The notes under the pieces were generated by a model. That model worked only from the letters and a program-made list of their open reading frames with translations, did not search any database and was not told the DNA's origin. From assembly GCF_963675165.1 (NCBI RefSeq), contig NC_087377.1, positions 9,875,122 through 9,939,121 of the forward strand: a stretch of DNA of 64,000 nucleotides. The letters run 5' to 3'. The translations under genes and the position numbers were made by a program. Positions 21,238 to 33,109 of this stretch are shown here, piece after piece. Source of the DNA: Halichondria panicea (taxonomy: Eukaryota > Porifera > Demospongiae > Suberitida > Halichondriidae). Each line of letters starts with the position of its first letter. The first letter of the stretch is position 1.

Positions 21238-21562
21238 CTTTCTCAGGTCACGCAAGATCAATCTTTTTTCAATTTTGGCAGATTACTAGTTGGGCGTGGC
21301 CCCACCCTGGACGCGAACGTAGGGCCACACCGTTATAACGCCCACGCAGAGACACCATGCAGAATTCATCACCTTTTGCTTGCGATGACATTGTTTGTTA
21401 CACAGAAATAAGCTAGTACACAATGGTGGGAATGCAACAAGGACACAAAGCACGGCCTTTCTGTTATTGTGAAACTATAAAGGTAGTATAAAGGTAGCTA
21501 TACACAAAGATGCTATAAAAACAGTATATTAACTGTTCAGCTCAGTACAACGAATGATGTCC
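21238..21562. mobile_element. Spacer between B' and B with a hAT-like element end
   Basis: Positions 21290-21331 carry TAGTTGGGCGTGGCCCCACC and 'ctggacgcgaacgtaggg', the terminal sequence of the complete hAT-like element at 29752-30144. No second end was recognised nearby, so it is a truncated copy. The remainder holds no gene. Confidence 0.55.
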
Positions 21563-24500
21563 CTAGAGTTCAGCAATGATGTTTTCACCATCTCCTCCGT
21601 CCCCACCGTCAATCTGAACGTCCTCGTCACTCTCCTCTCCTGTTACACGGATCTCAGAGTGGAGCGGGAGCAGAAACTCGCGTATGGATTGCTGTAGGAG
21701 AATGTGCAGTCAATGGAAATGCAAGAAACGGAAATGTAGAAATAAGATAATTTATCGAAATTGATAGGATAGGAAAAATAGAACACAGCTTATAATGTTA
21801 AGAAACAGTAAATTGCATGGAATTCTTGTAAGCTGTAAAAGGACTGGAATGAAATGAATGTCTGCTATCATATATACCGTGCAGTGTACACAAACACAAC
21901 AGCTCCTACATGTATCTACCACAGTGAGGCATGTCCACTCACAGTTGGCGTGGCCCTGGCTGACTTCTTCTCGAGAGTGGTCATCTTCCTCTCCTTGAGA
22001 GCCCTGCGAATGAGGGCCCTGTTGAGGTGGAGATGAGCTTTTTTCTTGTCACGGCTAATGTGAAGCGAGAACGCTGCCGTGGAGTCGGTGAGGGACGGCT
22101 GTGCCAGCTGTGAAGTGTGTGAGGGGTGTGAAGGTATGTGATAGTGTGAAGGCCTAGGGGGCGGTACACATGAAGGTATTTTAGATACAGTCAGCATGAA
22201 TATACAGTACTTGAATATAGAAGCTAGATTCAAAGGCCCTGGTCTTCTAGAAGCCTAGGTGTTGCTAGTTGTGAATTTCTGTGCTTAGGCTGTATGGGTG
22301 TGCACATGTATGTATTACTCACAGAAAGAGGGGGTGGTCCACCAGCAGCATCACTTGGAGTGAAAGCTATGGACGCCTGAAAAAAGATCGATTTATAAAT
22401 AACGGTGCAGCTAGCACATAAAACAACATTCAAACGTTGATTACTTGCGAGTCAACTTGCCAGTATGCGAATGATTACATTGTATATACATTACATTGTA
22501 CGAATAACCACCTCTTCAGTTCCGTCCACAAGTGATCTGCCTCTCCTGAAGCTCGCCTGTAAGGGCACAAGTACTAAGTACTCACAAGTATGACGAATGG
22601 ACCAGTATATTTATATTCGCATAATTATATAGTTCAACTAAGGAAAGAAAATATACGCTTAGCCTTACATGCACAGACTAGGATACAAATACAAAACCAA
22701 CCTTCTTCTTTTTTGGTAGCTCGTGATCTGCCATTAGCCACTGCTTGTCAAAGTCGACGGAGACCTTCTCTTCGTCGTACCTCATAATCTTGGGCTGCTT
22801 ACTTGCTCGTCGTTTGTACTCCACCATCGCTATCACTATGACAACGGCTATGATGATGAGGACGGCCAAGATGACCCCTATCGTAATACCAGCAATGGCA
22901 CCACCAGACAGACTATCAGGTGGAGCTGTAACAGCAGGAGTGGAAAACAATGTTCAAAATCATATCTAGCAATGTAGCAGTCATAATTATCATGAGACCG
23001 AGTGTTTTATGACACACAAGCACGAAGGTGAAGCCCCGATGGCGAGTTGCCTGTGCATTTACATAAAATACGAGGATCCTCATACTATAATGTGTCTTAT
23101 CACGACGACCCCTTACCAAATCATGCATCGAGACTACGCGACTGTGTAATTAGCATGACTTTTAATACACCCTTGTCACTTTGACAACGTAACCTCGACA
23201 ACGTATATACGTAAGTACAGTGTATATGTATGCGATTTACTTCAAGTACTTGTATGTACAGTATAGCTAGCAATTACCTCACTGAGTTATTGTGTGCAAG
23301 TGCTAGTTAACAAGCTCAAGAACAAGTTGGTATCCATGCACACAGACAACAACACAGTGGCTACATGTACATGTATGAACCATGCAGCACTAACGAGGTG
23401 TCAACCTATACATATACATGCATGTGCTAGGGGCATAACAGCTACGATGCATGTACAATATGAGCTCACTTGGTGGAACACAGCCGGTCACCATGGTGTA
23501 GTTATCAGCATCAGCGGAGTTAATTGTTACTCGGGTTGCCGCCATTCCAAAAACCATGTCAGATTCCCAATCCACAGCTTTGATACTGGTATACGCATTC
23601 TGCATGTTCTGTGTCATAGAGCACATACTACCTGCGTTGACAGGCACAAAGATAGTCTCCACATCACCACTAGTTACAGTTAGCCTGAAGGCACACCCCA
23701 GGCCGGCAATCATGTTGACAAAGGTGCACTCGAGGAAGACGTTGGTGTCGAAGAACGTGATGCTGGCTGATTGTACGTCAGTTGTCCCTGTGTGTGTGTG
23801 TGTGCGTGTATGAACGGGTTTATGTGATATGGTTAGTGAAGGTTTGTGTGCAAGACCACAACATAATTATGCTATGGAAAAATCTCCCACAAGGTCACGT
23901 ACTAATATTAATATAATGTACTATATTGCCAAAGGACAGATACACACACACACACACACACACACACATGACTAGTTCTATCTCTATGGCTACAAGCATG
24001 CAAGTACACAGGATACCCAAACATGTCATGCAGAGAGGGACTAGCTGTGGTCTGCACACACTAATGACAACAAGCAATGAAAAACCCTATAATGCTCAAA
24101 TAGAGAAGCCTTCTCGAGCAATGAGAATGAAATCAGAGAACATACCCCAGCCTAAAACAAAATGCTTAAATATAAACAACTAAGGAGCGCTTCACTAAAT
24201 TCATGAGTACACAATTTCGATCACTACGCAAACAATTTGAGTATCTCTGTTCCCAATTCTCCTTCACTCACCCATCAAGACATTCTGTAGCTCTTAATAA
24301 TTACTCGATTACGTACTACCACACGGTATGGATCATTTGTGCTTACTGAATGACACAGGAACGAGGGTGGTCCGACATGTGACAGTGATGCAGGCGGACA
24401 CAGTGACCTGGTATTCTTCATCCTGCTGTAGCATACCACTGGGCACAGGGAGGGTGATGGGGCTCTGGCCGGCTATAAGGCGGTCCGTTACCAGGTACGT

Positions 24501-27500
24501 CATGGAGTCCGTCTCGTTACCCATGGCAACGTTCACCATGTAACTGACGAGAGGGAAGTTCATAACACTGCAGATGGTAGCAGGCTGAGAAGGGAGGGGG
24601 GAATAGACACATGTTAGGGTATACATTACAAGTTCCATACAACATGACATACATGTATTGTACATACTGTTACAGTAGGATAATTGTTTTTCGATCGTAC
24701 AATGTATTGCAGTACAGTTATGTATGTATTAGTTAATGTACAGTGTAGAGGGGTTTATGACAGTAAACCTCCCGACTAAGAGGGCGTAAGCCCGAGGGGG
24801 AGGTGTGGTTTACTGTCATAAACCCCAAGGCACTGTGCATTAATTGATATATGTCCCATCTGATTGGCTGGCTGCTTGCTATGCATCAAGCTGCATGACT
24901 ACCACATAGCAACACTATTCAAACAAGAAGACAACTAGGAAAAGATAGCTCGTTCACACCCTGCTGTCCACACTCAAATCCTTGCGCAGCCTGGACAGAA
25001 TATGAGCAGCCAGCCCCTCCCTCAAAGCGAACGGTACAGAGCCACTCCCCCTCTCTGTTCAATTAGTCAGCCCCTCCCTCCACTTACTGCGCAGCAACCA
25101 GCCAGAAGAAACAACACAGCTAGCTCTAGACGGTGTCTAGACCAGCTCTCTTCAGCTATGCCAGGCTAGTAGGCAAGCAAAGGTAAGTTTAAAATAGCCA
25201 CTCCTATATTATTACTAAACTGGCTTCTTTTTATTTAAATACAGAAGCTGAACAGGCCTAGTGCAGTGCGTGCAGTACTAGTGCTAGTGAGCAAGGCTCA
25301 GCCTGAGCCCTAGCCCTCTCCCAGAGTGTCTCTAAAGCAGCTCCTTCTGCAAGCACACAGCAGAATTTTTAATGAACTAGCCTACAGACTACACCCTCTG
25401 TCTCTATGTTTTCATTTATGACATTTTGTTTCTCATGCAAGACATTTTCATTCATCGAAAACACCATTAATTTATTTTTACTGCATATGCTTGAGGTGCC
25501 AATTTATGAGCCATATTTTCCCTTGTAGCCCTGAGGTGCCAATTTATGACAGTTAAACCCCACTAGACTGCATGGCAAAAGTGTAGTAGGTGGGAAATAT
25601 GTGTAAATACTAGAATATTTTGCTGGTGAAAAAGCTTTGCGAATGAGCCAAATAAGCAGAAAAATTAAACCTTTGCGATCTAACTATTGCGTTCTGGCAA
25701 AAGGTCGTGTGTATTTACCAGTACTAATTTAGGTGTTGCGATTTTATTGCTGCGAATTCATCAACCTCGCAAAGTTCTTTGCATATTATGTTTGATGCTT
25801 GCAAAACATTCTAGTAATACGGTACGTGGAAGGAACATGAACATAATGAATGTGCGGCTTCCGAACAAGACACGCAAGCTATTCACTGTGTGCGCGTACA
25901 CTTGTGTACAGTGGTTTGTTCCATATGACAGCTACACAATTACAATGTGTTTAAGAGCCTGACAGCTAGTACATTGACAAGCAACCTTGCACTAGCTGAC
26001 TGTAGTCCCGTATGGAGTTGTTGACACACACTAATGATCACACATTATTATGATCACACATTATTAGTTGTCATGACAGAGCAGCAGGGAATGGAAAGCA
26101 ATAATATTTCAGCTAGCTCAATAAGCGCAATAAATTATTGATTTACAGAAAGACATGCATGCTATACATGTAGATGTTTTTGAGCTGGCTTAGTATTAAG
26201 TAACTAAGCGTAGTAAACACAACGTTTCCATATCAATTACTGTCCACTACACGACTCACATTGAAGGTGACGTCGACAGCCACATCCCCACCAGAGAGAT
26301 TGATTCTAGACACTCTCAGTGAACTGCTCAGATCTCTGATGTCAGGAGCTGCAGCAGAAACCATGGCAGATGAAGTCAGAGGTAGTTAGTTTATATTCTA
26401 TATAATTATGACATGTACATCCGGTTACTATAGGTCAGTTTATATTATAGCATACACTCACTACTGTTACACTAACACTAGATGTGACTACCCATGAAAC
26501 TGTATCTACATGTATCAGGTACACAGCAATTACTGCACTAGCTGATATTACATTCTTGTTACACGCTACACAAACAAAGCACGTCAGCACGTGAAATGCC
26601 AATTCAACACACTATCAAGAAACAATTGATGTATGTACATCAATACGCCCCCTCTACACTTCACACACACACACCACACTCACTAATAGGGATGGTTTCT
26701 TGCCGTGTGACGTTCATTCCCTGACCAGCAGCGTTACTAGCCGACACAAATATATCGTGCGTTGCACACGCCTCGTTCAACTCATCCGTAAACTCGTAAC
26801 TCGTGTCTGTAGTGGTCACGTTGAAGTTGAAGGTTGGTCCAGTCACAGTCACAGTGTAGGTGGTAGTGACGGGGTCATCTTCGTCGATGATGGTGTTACC
26901 GGGTTGGTCCCAGGAGAGGACAAGTCGAGTTGTGTCGGTAGGGATCGGGTTGAACGCAAAGTTCTCAGGAGGACCAGGGATATCTGTGTAAGTGCGTGCG
27001 TGGGGGTGGGGGGGTGGGGTGGATGCGTGTGTGTGTTTGTGTGTGCGTATGTGTGTGTGTGTAGGGGGGGGTAATACATTTAGCTTTTTGTTAGTTATAA
27101 TCTGGTGATTGTACGATTGTACTATTGTAATACCTACATGTTTAGCCTACATTGGTTGTTACTAAACAATGTATGACACATACTCTTTAAGGCTATAAAT
27201 TACAGGCAGCATAATTTATGTATCACGGAGCAAGCTGGTACATACACTTTGCAAAGAAGCTTAATGATATAAACTTGAACAACCGGCCCGGCCAACATAC
27301 AATACAGTGCACACTAGACAACACACATCACATGCATGGATGGACACACCACATGAACTCACCAAATGTTCGCACATAGTAGTTGTCTCCGAACACAATT
27401 TCAACACGTGACTGTTGCAAAGCCGAGCAACGCAGTTGGATGTTACTACCCAACCTTTCTCTGCCAAGACTCGTCACAATGATGTTGGTCATTCAGCCCT

Positions 27501-29452
27501 CGGTGGGCGGATCAAGTATGAGTCCATTATCGGCGAGGATTTGTGCGTTCGATGACCCGGGACTGAGTTGCACCACGCCGAACACCCACTCTACGATAAA
27601 CCCAGCTGGTACGTTGCAGGTGTACGTAATGTTGACATCACTTCCAGCAGGCACGGTCTGGTTGCCAGTGGGCGATACAGTGATGATTTGAGACTCTATA
27701 AAGGAGAATTCATTGAGAGTAATTATCGTGTCTGTGATGTGACTAGAATTTTCAAAGTGGTCAATCCTCAATCTCAACAAATTTGCCTAAAAACAACAGG
27801 TCTATGAAGTGTTTCTCTATAAGGTGTGGTGTTTCTCTTTTGTTTATAGAGGAGGTTATTTTTGTCTATAGGTGGTTAGGTACAAATCGACCAGTGTGTG
27901 GGCACATCAAGGGTACGGTTCACCCATACACGTACATCAAAGCCTTTGACAAAGGACACACCTAATTCTCTATAAGGTGTGGTGTTTCTCTTTTGTTTAT
28001 AGAGGAGGCTATTTTTGTCTATAGGTGGTTAGGTACAAAATACCACCAATCGACCAGTGCGTGGGCACATCAAGGGTAAGGTTCTCCCATACATGTACAT
28101 CAAAGCCTTTGACAAAGGACACACCTAATGTGTTCAAAACAAGTACAGCGCACTTAACCCTTTAACCGTCGGATTCTTAATTAACAGTGAAGTGAAATGT
28201 CTGTAAATTCTCTATCAGGTTTCCAGAGCAATAAAATGCCTAGCAACCATATACCAATAGAATGCCCATACAACAAGGAATAAAATGGTGCAATATGTGT
28301 TGCCATAACAACCACGGTTATTACGCTCACCCGTTTTTATCATTTTAAATGCTCGGCCAGCGGTGAGATAAAATCCAAAAATTTTTTTTTTTATGGATCA
28401 GCCTATCATATGGTATAAAGGCTTGACTAAGCTTGATTTTCACATCATATGAATGTAACAGTGCTAAAATATATCAATTTGAAGTACAATACGTACATGT
28501 ATTACTATATCGGTGAACGATCTATGAAATTTACAAGCTCACATAAAGACTGTTCATTACTGCTAATTCTATTTTAGCTATACTATACTTACACTACTGA
28601 TATTCTAGCTATACTATACTACTTGCCAGAGTCACACAGTGAGCCCTCTCCTGGTCTTTCACCGTCCTGGTCCATAGCTCTAGCGTCTAGGTCCATGTCA
28701 TGCATGTCCTCAGTCCCAGACAGTTCATCAGCGTCTGGCATAAAGCTGGTAGCCTTTGGGAGGTATCCTACTATCCCCTCTCCTTCATAGGCACTGTCAT
28801 CACCAGAGGAGACATCGCCATTGCTGTCCTCAAGCTGTTCAAGCACATCGGCACAAGTAAACAACCTAGCCATAGCTATAAACTTCGTGCGGTAAGATGC
28901 TAATGAAATTTTAACATAGCAATGTGGCTTGGAAAATTCTAGACTAAATTGCACGTGATTCTACAGCTCTTCCTCTATACAGGGATGTGCGTAGTTCGAG
29001 CTACTTCCTAAGTATCGCAGAATTAGAATTTCGCAAAAAAAGTCACTATTGCGGGCCACGATCGTGGCCCGTGACGGTTAAAGGGTTAAAGAAACACCCC
29101 GAGTAAAACTATGGATGCTTTTCTGTTAATAAATACATACTAAGCCAACTTCTAAGCAATCACAGCGCGCGTTAGAGTGATGTCGTGCGCTTAAGAACAA
29201 GAAGAATGACATACAGTGGATTATTATTTTTATAGATCTAGGTACAGTAAATATTAATATATGAGTAGCTCTTACAATCAGCAAAACCATTTGCATGCAG
29301 TGTGTGTGTGCTGTGCGGATAGAAACAGAGCTAGCTACAACATGAACAATGGATGTGGTCACAACGCAACAAACAGCTCTGATTATGTAACTCTGCTCAC
29401 CTCCGATGCTCAACAGAAGACATGCTAAGAGGGACATACTTAACAGCTTCAT
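21563..29452 (-). CDS. Receptor B: Ig-like, 2 x Fn3, Cys module, membrane, long tail (one in-frame stop)
   Basis: Exons: 29452-29401 (signal MKLLSMSLLACLLLSIGG), 27695-27363 (Ig-like), 26983-26684 (Fn3; GPPENFAFNP, LVLSWDQP), 26348-26260 and 24584-24347 (split Fn3), 23787-23470 (module with LECTFV...GLGCAF), 22925-22702 (membrane GAIAGITIGVILAVLIII, then EYKRR), 22556-22512, 22376-22323, 22107-21943, 21691-21563 (ends IIAEL, TAG). Every junction is GT-AG and all phases agree; 1947 nt give 648 residues plus stop. The exception is TGA at 27493-27495, codon 85, with the Ig frame open on both sides. That may be a null allele, a sequencing error or readthrough. The ~170-residue tail is basic in the middle, has an acidic end, and lacks the YEEV/AYG motifs of receptor A, so its signalling partners should differ. 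Introns contain a piggyBac relic and several repeats. Confidence 0.75.
23934..23969. repeat. (CA)n microsatellite in receptor B intron
   Basis: About 14 uninterrupted CA units lie between the Cys-module exon and the second Fn3 half-exon. The flanking 300 bp on either side show nothing else. Confidence 0.8.
24750..25570. mobile_element. Possible MITE with a foldback left end (receptor B intron)
   Basis: 'GGGGTTTATGACAGTAAACC' (24750) is complemented at 24807-24826, forming a long hairpin. 'atttatgacagttaaacccc' recurs at about 25542-25562, so the element may span 24750-25562. A direct repeat 'ttgaggtgccaatttatga' lies at about 25491 and 25531. No frame of interest is seen. Confidence 0.5.
25608..25824. 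mobile_element. Short inverted-repeat element, sister of 590-765
   Basis: The ends are TACTAGAATATTTTGC and 'gcaaaacattctagta'. The core is rich in 'cgcaaag/tttgcga' words, also found at 590-765. The next ~430 bp before the Fn3 half-exon at 26260 hold nothing recognised. Confidence 0.55.
27000..27068. repeat. GT-rich simple repeat in receptor B intron
   Basis: An impure (GT)n/(GGGT) tract starts about 17 bp upstream of the Fn3 exon acceptor (on the minus strand). It could influence splicing by acting as an extended pyrimidine/CA tract. Confidence 0.6.
27810..28127. repeat. ~155-bp tandem duplication (receptor B first intron)
   Basis: Two head-to-tail copies (about 27813-27963 and 27968-28128) start 'ttctctataaggtgtggtgt' and end 'gacaaaggacacaccta', with only a few differences plus a short indel ('aaataccacc'). 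High identity implies a recent event. Confidence 0.8.
28158..29085. mobile_element. piggyBac-type element with TTAA target duplication (0.93 kb)
   Basis: TTAA at 28154-28157 and 29086-29089 flank inverted ends CCCTTTAACCGTC and GACGGTTAAAGGG. A 'gggccacgatcgtggccc' palindrome sits just inside the right end. It lies in the intron between the signal and Ig exons of receptor B. It holds only the N-terminal part of a transposase-like frame (next entry), so it is non-autonomous. Confidence 0.85.
28619..28873 (-). pseudogene. N-terminal remnant of a piggyBac-type transposase
   Basis: From the ATG at 28873 the frame reads MARLFTCADVLEQLEDSN, followed by acidic Ser/Asp/Glu-rich sequence (SSGDDSAYEGEG...), then stops at 28619. 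Short leader plus acidic low-complexity N-terminus is typical of PGBD-type transposases. The catalytic domain is absent. The surrounding TTAA-flanked inverted ends support the assignment. Confidence 0.55.
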
Positions 29453-29530
29453 CTTGTCGAGTTGTCAGGCTACAGATTCCCTAGCGCACTTGAGTTGACT
29501 TGTCTAGCCTAGCCAGAATAAATTTTAAGA

Positions 29531-30660
29531 GCCTGGAATTTTGATTGCTTTTTAAACGCCCACTAACTACTTCCTGTATAGCTTCCGCAGTAAAATTGTG
29601 CTGAGCTGGCACACCCTTTTACATTGAAGTCATTGTAAAATCAATGCGTTTTTGCAGCCTCTGCATTCTGCAATGCATGCGCTATTATTCTAAATAAAGG
29701 AAGTTTGTGAAATATTAAAGTAAGAGCTACACAATGGTTTTTGTCCCAGAGTAATTGGGCGTGGCCCCACTCTGGACGCGAACGTAGGGTTGGGCACCAC
29801 TGCAATGTCAGGTTTGTTCCTGCTGCAAAAAATTTGCAGCCCAATCAGATTGCAGAGTTCAAGTGTGAAGGCGTGGCTCATTAATGAACGAGTCAGTAAC
29901 TAGTAATTCTCTTTAGTTAAATCAAAATGCAACAATAGTAGACAAGCCAGCTTGATCCAGGAACACGCCAGGTTAGTTAGAGCTAGTGGTATGCATTCTA
30001 ACTGAGCTTTGCGGTTACCGCCCACTTGAAATTAATCATATTCCTGCTTAGCCACACCCTAAAGCTAAGTGTCGGTGGAACAAACCTGACATTGCAGTGG
30101 TGCCCAACCCTACGTTCGCGTCCAGGGTGGGGCCACGCCCAACTAGTCCCAGAGAGTGTTTGTCAACTATCAGTGAGCTAGCTGGTCTTGAAGATACCTA
30201 CTATATACACAGTAAGTGCAGTATAGTGCAGTAGTAGTAGATCTAAGAGGTAAACTAATGCTCCAAGATGGTGGAACATCTCCTCTACACAATTCTGCAG
30301 ATGCCTACTATGTATATAAGATGTTCCATCATCCTTGAGCATTAGACTACCTCTTAGATCTATACTACTGCACTTACTGTGTGTATAGTAGGTATCTTCA
30401 AGACCAGCTAGCTCACTGACAGTTGACAAAAACTCTCTGGGACAAAAACAATTGTGTAGCTCTTACTTCAATATTTCACAAACTTCCTTCATTTAGAATA
30501 ATAGCGCATGCATTGCAGAATGCAGAGGCTGCAAAAACGCATTAATTTTACAATGACTTCAATGTAAAAGGGTGTGCCAGCTCAGCACAATTTTACTGCG
30601 CAAGCTATATAGGAAGTAGTTAGTGGGCGTTCAGTTCAAATAGCAATCAAAATTCCAGGC
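29531..30660. mobile_element. Large foldback element, invaded by a hAT-like element
   Basis: Inverted ends CCTGGAATTTTGATTGC (left) and its complement (right) extend into arms of over 200 bp (29531-29742 against 30435-30660). A second inverted pair (30154-30290 against 30318-30434) nearly meets in the centre. With the 29752-30144 insertion removed, the element is essentially one long palindrome. Its left end lies 79 bp upstream of the receptor B start codon, so it forms part of that gene's 5' flank. Confidence 0.75.
29752..30144. mobile_element. hAT-like non-autonomous element, 393 bp
   Basis: Ends TAATTGGGCGTGGCCCCAC and 'gtggggccacgcccaacta' are inverted, and 'gcgaacgtagggttgggcac' is also inverted in the right arm. 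Identical GTCCCAGAG flanks (29743-29751, 30145-30153) are the target duplication; hAT elements make 8 bp, and the ninth base may be chance. No transposase is present. Confidence 0.75.
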
Positions 30661-30722
30661 GTGGAGGCCTCACTGAAAAAATGCGGAAACGGCTGGTTAG
30701 TTCTGCACGCTGTGCAATTTGA

Positions 30723-32343
30723 ATGCGAAGCCGAGAACCAAACAGGAAAACAGCTATCAAACGTTTAGAGAGAGATCTCATTAATGGCCCAAACCATTGT
30801 TTTGGGATTCATGACGCATGTAGCTCTGACTTCTGCTCAACAGCAAAGAAACGAGAAGAACCAACTTCTTCAAATGGTGCACTCAGTGAAGACCCAGACA
30901 CAGAGATTCTGGAGCCACCTGGAGAGGAAGATAACAATGATGGTAGCACTGAACAAGATCAGATAATGGGTACGTTTACAATAATGGTAACTCATGTAAT
31001 TATAATACCTATAATCAACTTATTGCAGAAATGGTCAGTACACAAGAAAGACTATGGGCAGAAACAACCACAGACGACCAAATTACGCAAAACGATGCTC
31101 GACTGGGGAATCACACCCCTATCAAAGCTAGTGTCTAACTGCAACACGGCATACAAGTGGTGCTAGCGAGGCTAGTAGCAAAGACTGGGCAGCTAATCGG
31201 CAACGAGACTACCAATTTGGCGGAGTGCTGGATGCACATCAGATGCAAGTTTGATGGTGGAAAGGTGATCAACAGATCCCAAAGTGGCTCATGGGAGCAC
31301 CGTTGTATGGGGGCTGGGCTCCAGCAAAATATGGGCAAGCAGTGGGGTTTGCAAGTTTGGGAAAACGTTACGGAATCACCCCCTAACCAATTGAAACTAT
31401 ACAGAACGTTCAGCCAAAAAACTAGCCAGTGACAACACACGTAAAGCAAGAGAAGACGTAAAAAGAAAACGAAGAAGTAGCAAATACAAAAAAACAGAAG
31501 ATAATTCAATTGCCGCTCGCAAGGCATATAGGAGAAACAATGAAGATGTAACACCAGATGAAAGGAGCGAGGAATTTCTTCAGAGCACTTGGAGCAATTG
31601 AAAAATGGGTTTTACGAAACGAAAGTGCGAGTAACCCCTGAAAATGTTCAAGAAATCGAAAGGAAAACCCAAGACCAAGCTGAAAATGAAGATTGGATTA
31701 ATGAAAGAAGGAAAAGAGTAACAGCTTCTAATGTTGGAGCCATTGCAAAATGAGAGCTAGTACCCAACGCAGTAAAAAGGTGGAACAGTTATTATATAAC
31801 TCTTTTAAAGGGAATGTTGCCACCCGTTACGGCATATCGAACGAAGATACAGCACGAGAGAAATACATAACTTACATGAAACAACAGGGGCATTCTAACT
31901 TGTCCGTTGAGAAATGTGGGTTGTTTGTATCCACTGAAAACCCTTGGTTAGCAGGAACACCAGATGGTTTGGTACACGATCCTGATTCCACTCAACCTCT
32001 TGGTTTGCTCGAAATTAAGAATTCATACTCTGTTCAAGAAATGACGATATCCGAAGCTGTTGAGAAACCTTCTTTCTATTTAGAAAAAAAAGGAAACGAT
32101 ATCTACCAACTGAAACCAAGACACAATTACTATTATCAAGTTCAGTGCCAATTGTATTGTGCAGACAGGCTCTGGTGTGACTTTGTTATCAGTACCGAGA
32201 AAGACATGCATGTCGAAAGAATTCAAAGAGACCCTTTGTGGTGGAACTCTAACATTGATAAACTCAAGATATTCTATTTCTCTTCTTTACTTCCTGAACT
32301 AGCATGCCCTAGACACCACACAGGAGGTATTAGAGAACTATAG
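30723..32343 (+). pseudogene. Broken gene with a YqaJ-type nuclease domain
   Basis: The first exon (30723 to about 30968) encodes a GPNHCFGIHDACSSDFC motif. An intron (about 30969-31027) leads to a second exon ending at an early TAA. After a frame change, conserved-looking sequence resumes (LVAKTGQLIGNETTNLAECW, SGSWEHRCMGAG). Another frame change near 31749 precedes the YqaJ-like domain at 31750-32343. The break falls within the typical RRKRVTASNVG start of that fold, followed by AGTPDG, LEIKN (the E-x-K nuclease motif) and YYYQVQCQLY. YqaJ is a restriction-endonuclease-like DNA nuclease fold, found in phages and in some eukaryotic transposons such as ISL2EU. At least three disruptions show it is not functional. 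Whether it belonged to a transposon here is inference. Confidence 0.72.
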
Positions 32344-32517
32344 GCTAATTCTTTTTATAATAATAGATCTTACTTTAGTATCCTTTTCATGTATCTTGCT
32401 CTTAGACCACATCATCTCTTGAGATCCATCACTCAGTCTCTACCCTGTACACACCCCGGCCCCTATACTTAGCTATTTATGTGACAAAGCTAGCTAGCTA
32501 TACTAGTACTGTTGATA

Positions 32518-33109
32518 CAGACCTTTGCAGAGTTCTTGCAACTCGACGTCTAAAGCGGAAGTTACCGTCACGTGATATTCATGTACATTAAAGCCACACA
32601 ACATCACGTGAGCCCAACATTGCTGAGTGAGGCAAGTTTTTTACATTGAGTTCTCAAGATGCGCTATATGCATCACTAAATTACTTGTTACTAGTTATTC
32701 AGAGAAGTCTGAAATAGGATTGTAGCTTCCCAGTATTATATGAAGTGGCTTGCCCCAGCCTGCCCGCTCATTTTGTGTTGCTGCAAGCTGTTGAGAGTCT
32801 AGTCATAGACAGTAAAAGCTTTAAAGCTAAGCCTTAGCTCCAGCTGGATATATAGTTCTGTGACACAGGCTGTGTGACTAATAGTAACTCACAAAACGAT
32901 TGGAAATACTCATCAGCTAGCTAGCTGTTCATGTTCAAAGCCTTTCCTCCTATATAGGTCGAATTTTTCCCAGTTTAACAAAATTAAATAGGCTTTATTG
33001 GAGAAAAATTGGTTAGGAATGAGCCAGAATTCAATCTTGTTATGTAATGGTTCACGTGACAGGCACTTCCGCTCTAGACATGGAGTTGCAAGAACTCTGC
33101 AAAGGTCTG
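32518..33109. mobile_element. TA-flanked foldback MITE family F, copy 1
   Basis: Ends CAGACCTTTGCAGAGTTCTT and its complement are flanked by TA on both sides. The arms extend through 'gcggaagt...cacgtga' and 'ccaatttttctccaata'-type blocks. The sister copy is 35556-36788. Confidence 0.8.

Noticed and set aside
23390-23713. Independent 107-codon minus-strand gene
   Set aside because: It is the Cys-module exon of receptor B, bounded by splice sites on both sides.
26700-27074. 124-codon plus-strand frame
   Set aside because: Antisense shadow of the receptor B Fn3 exon and an adjacent GT-rich tract.
27261-27467. 68-codon minus-strand frame with CVARLCNSH
   Set aside because: Wrong frame of the receptor B Ig exon; the true frame is the one with the TGA.
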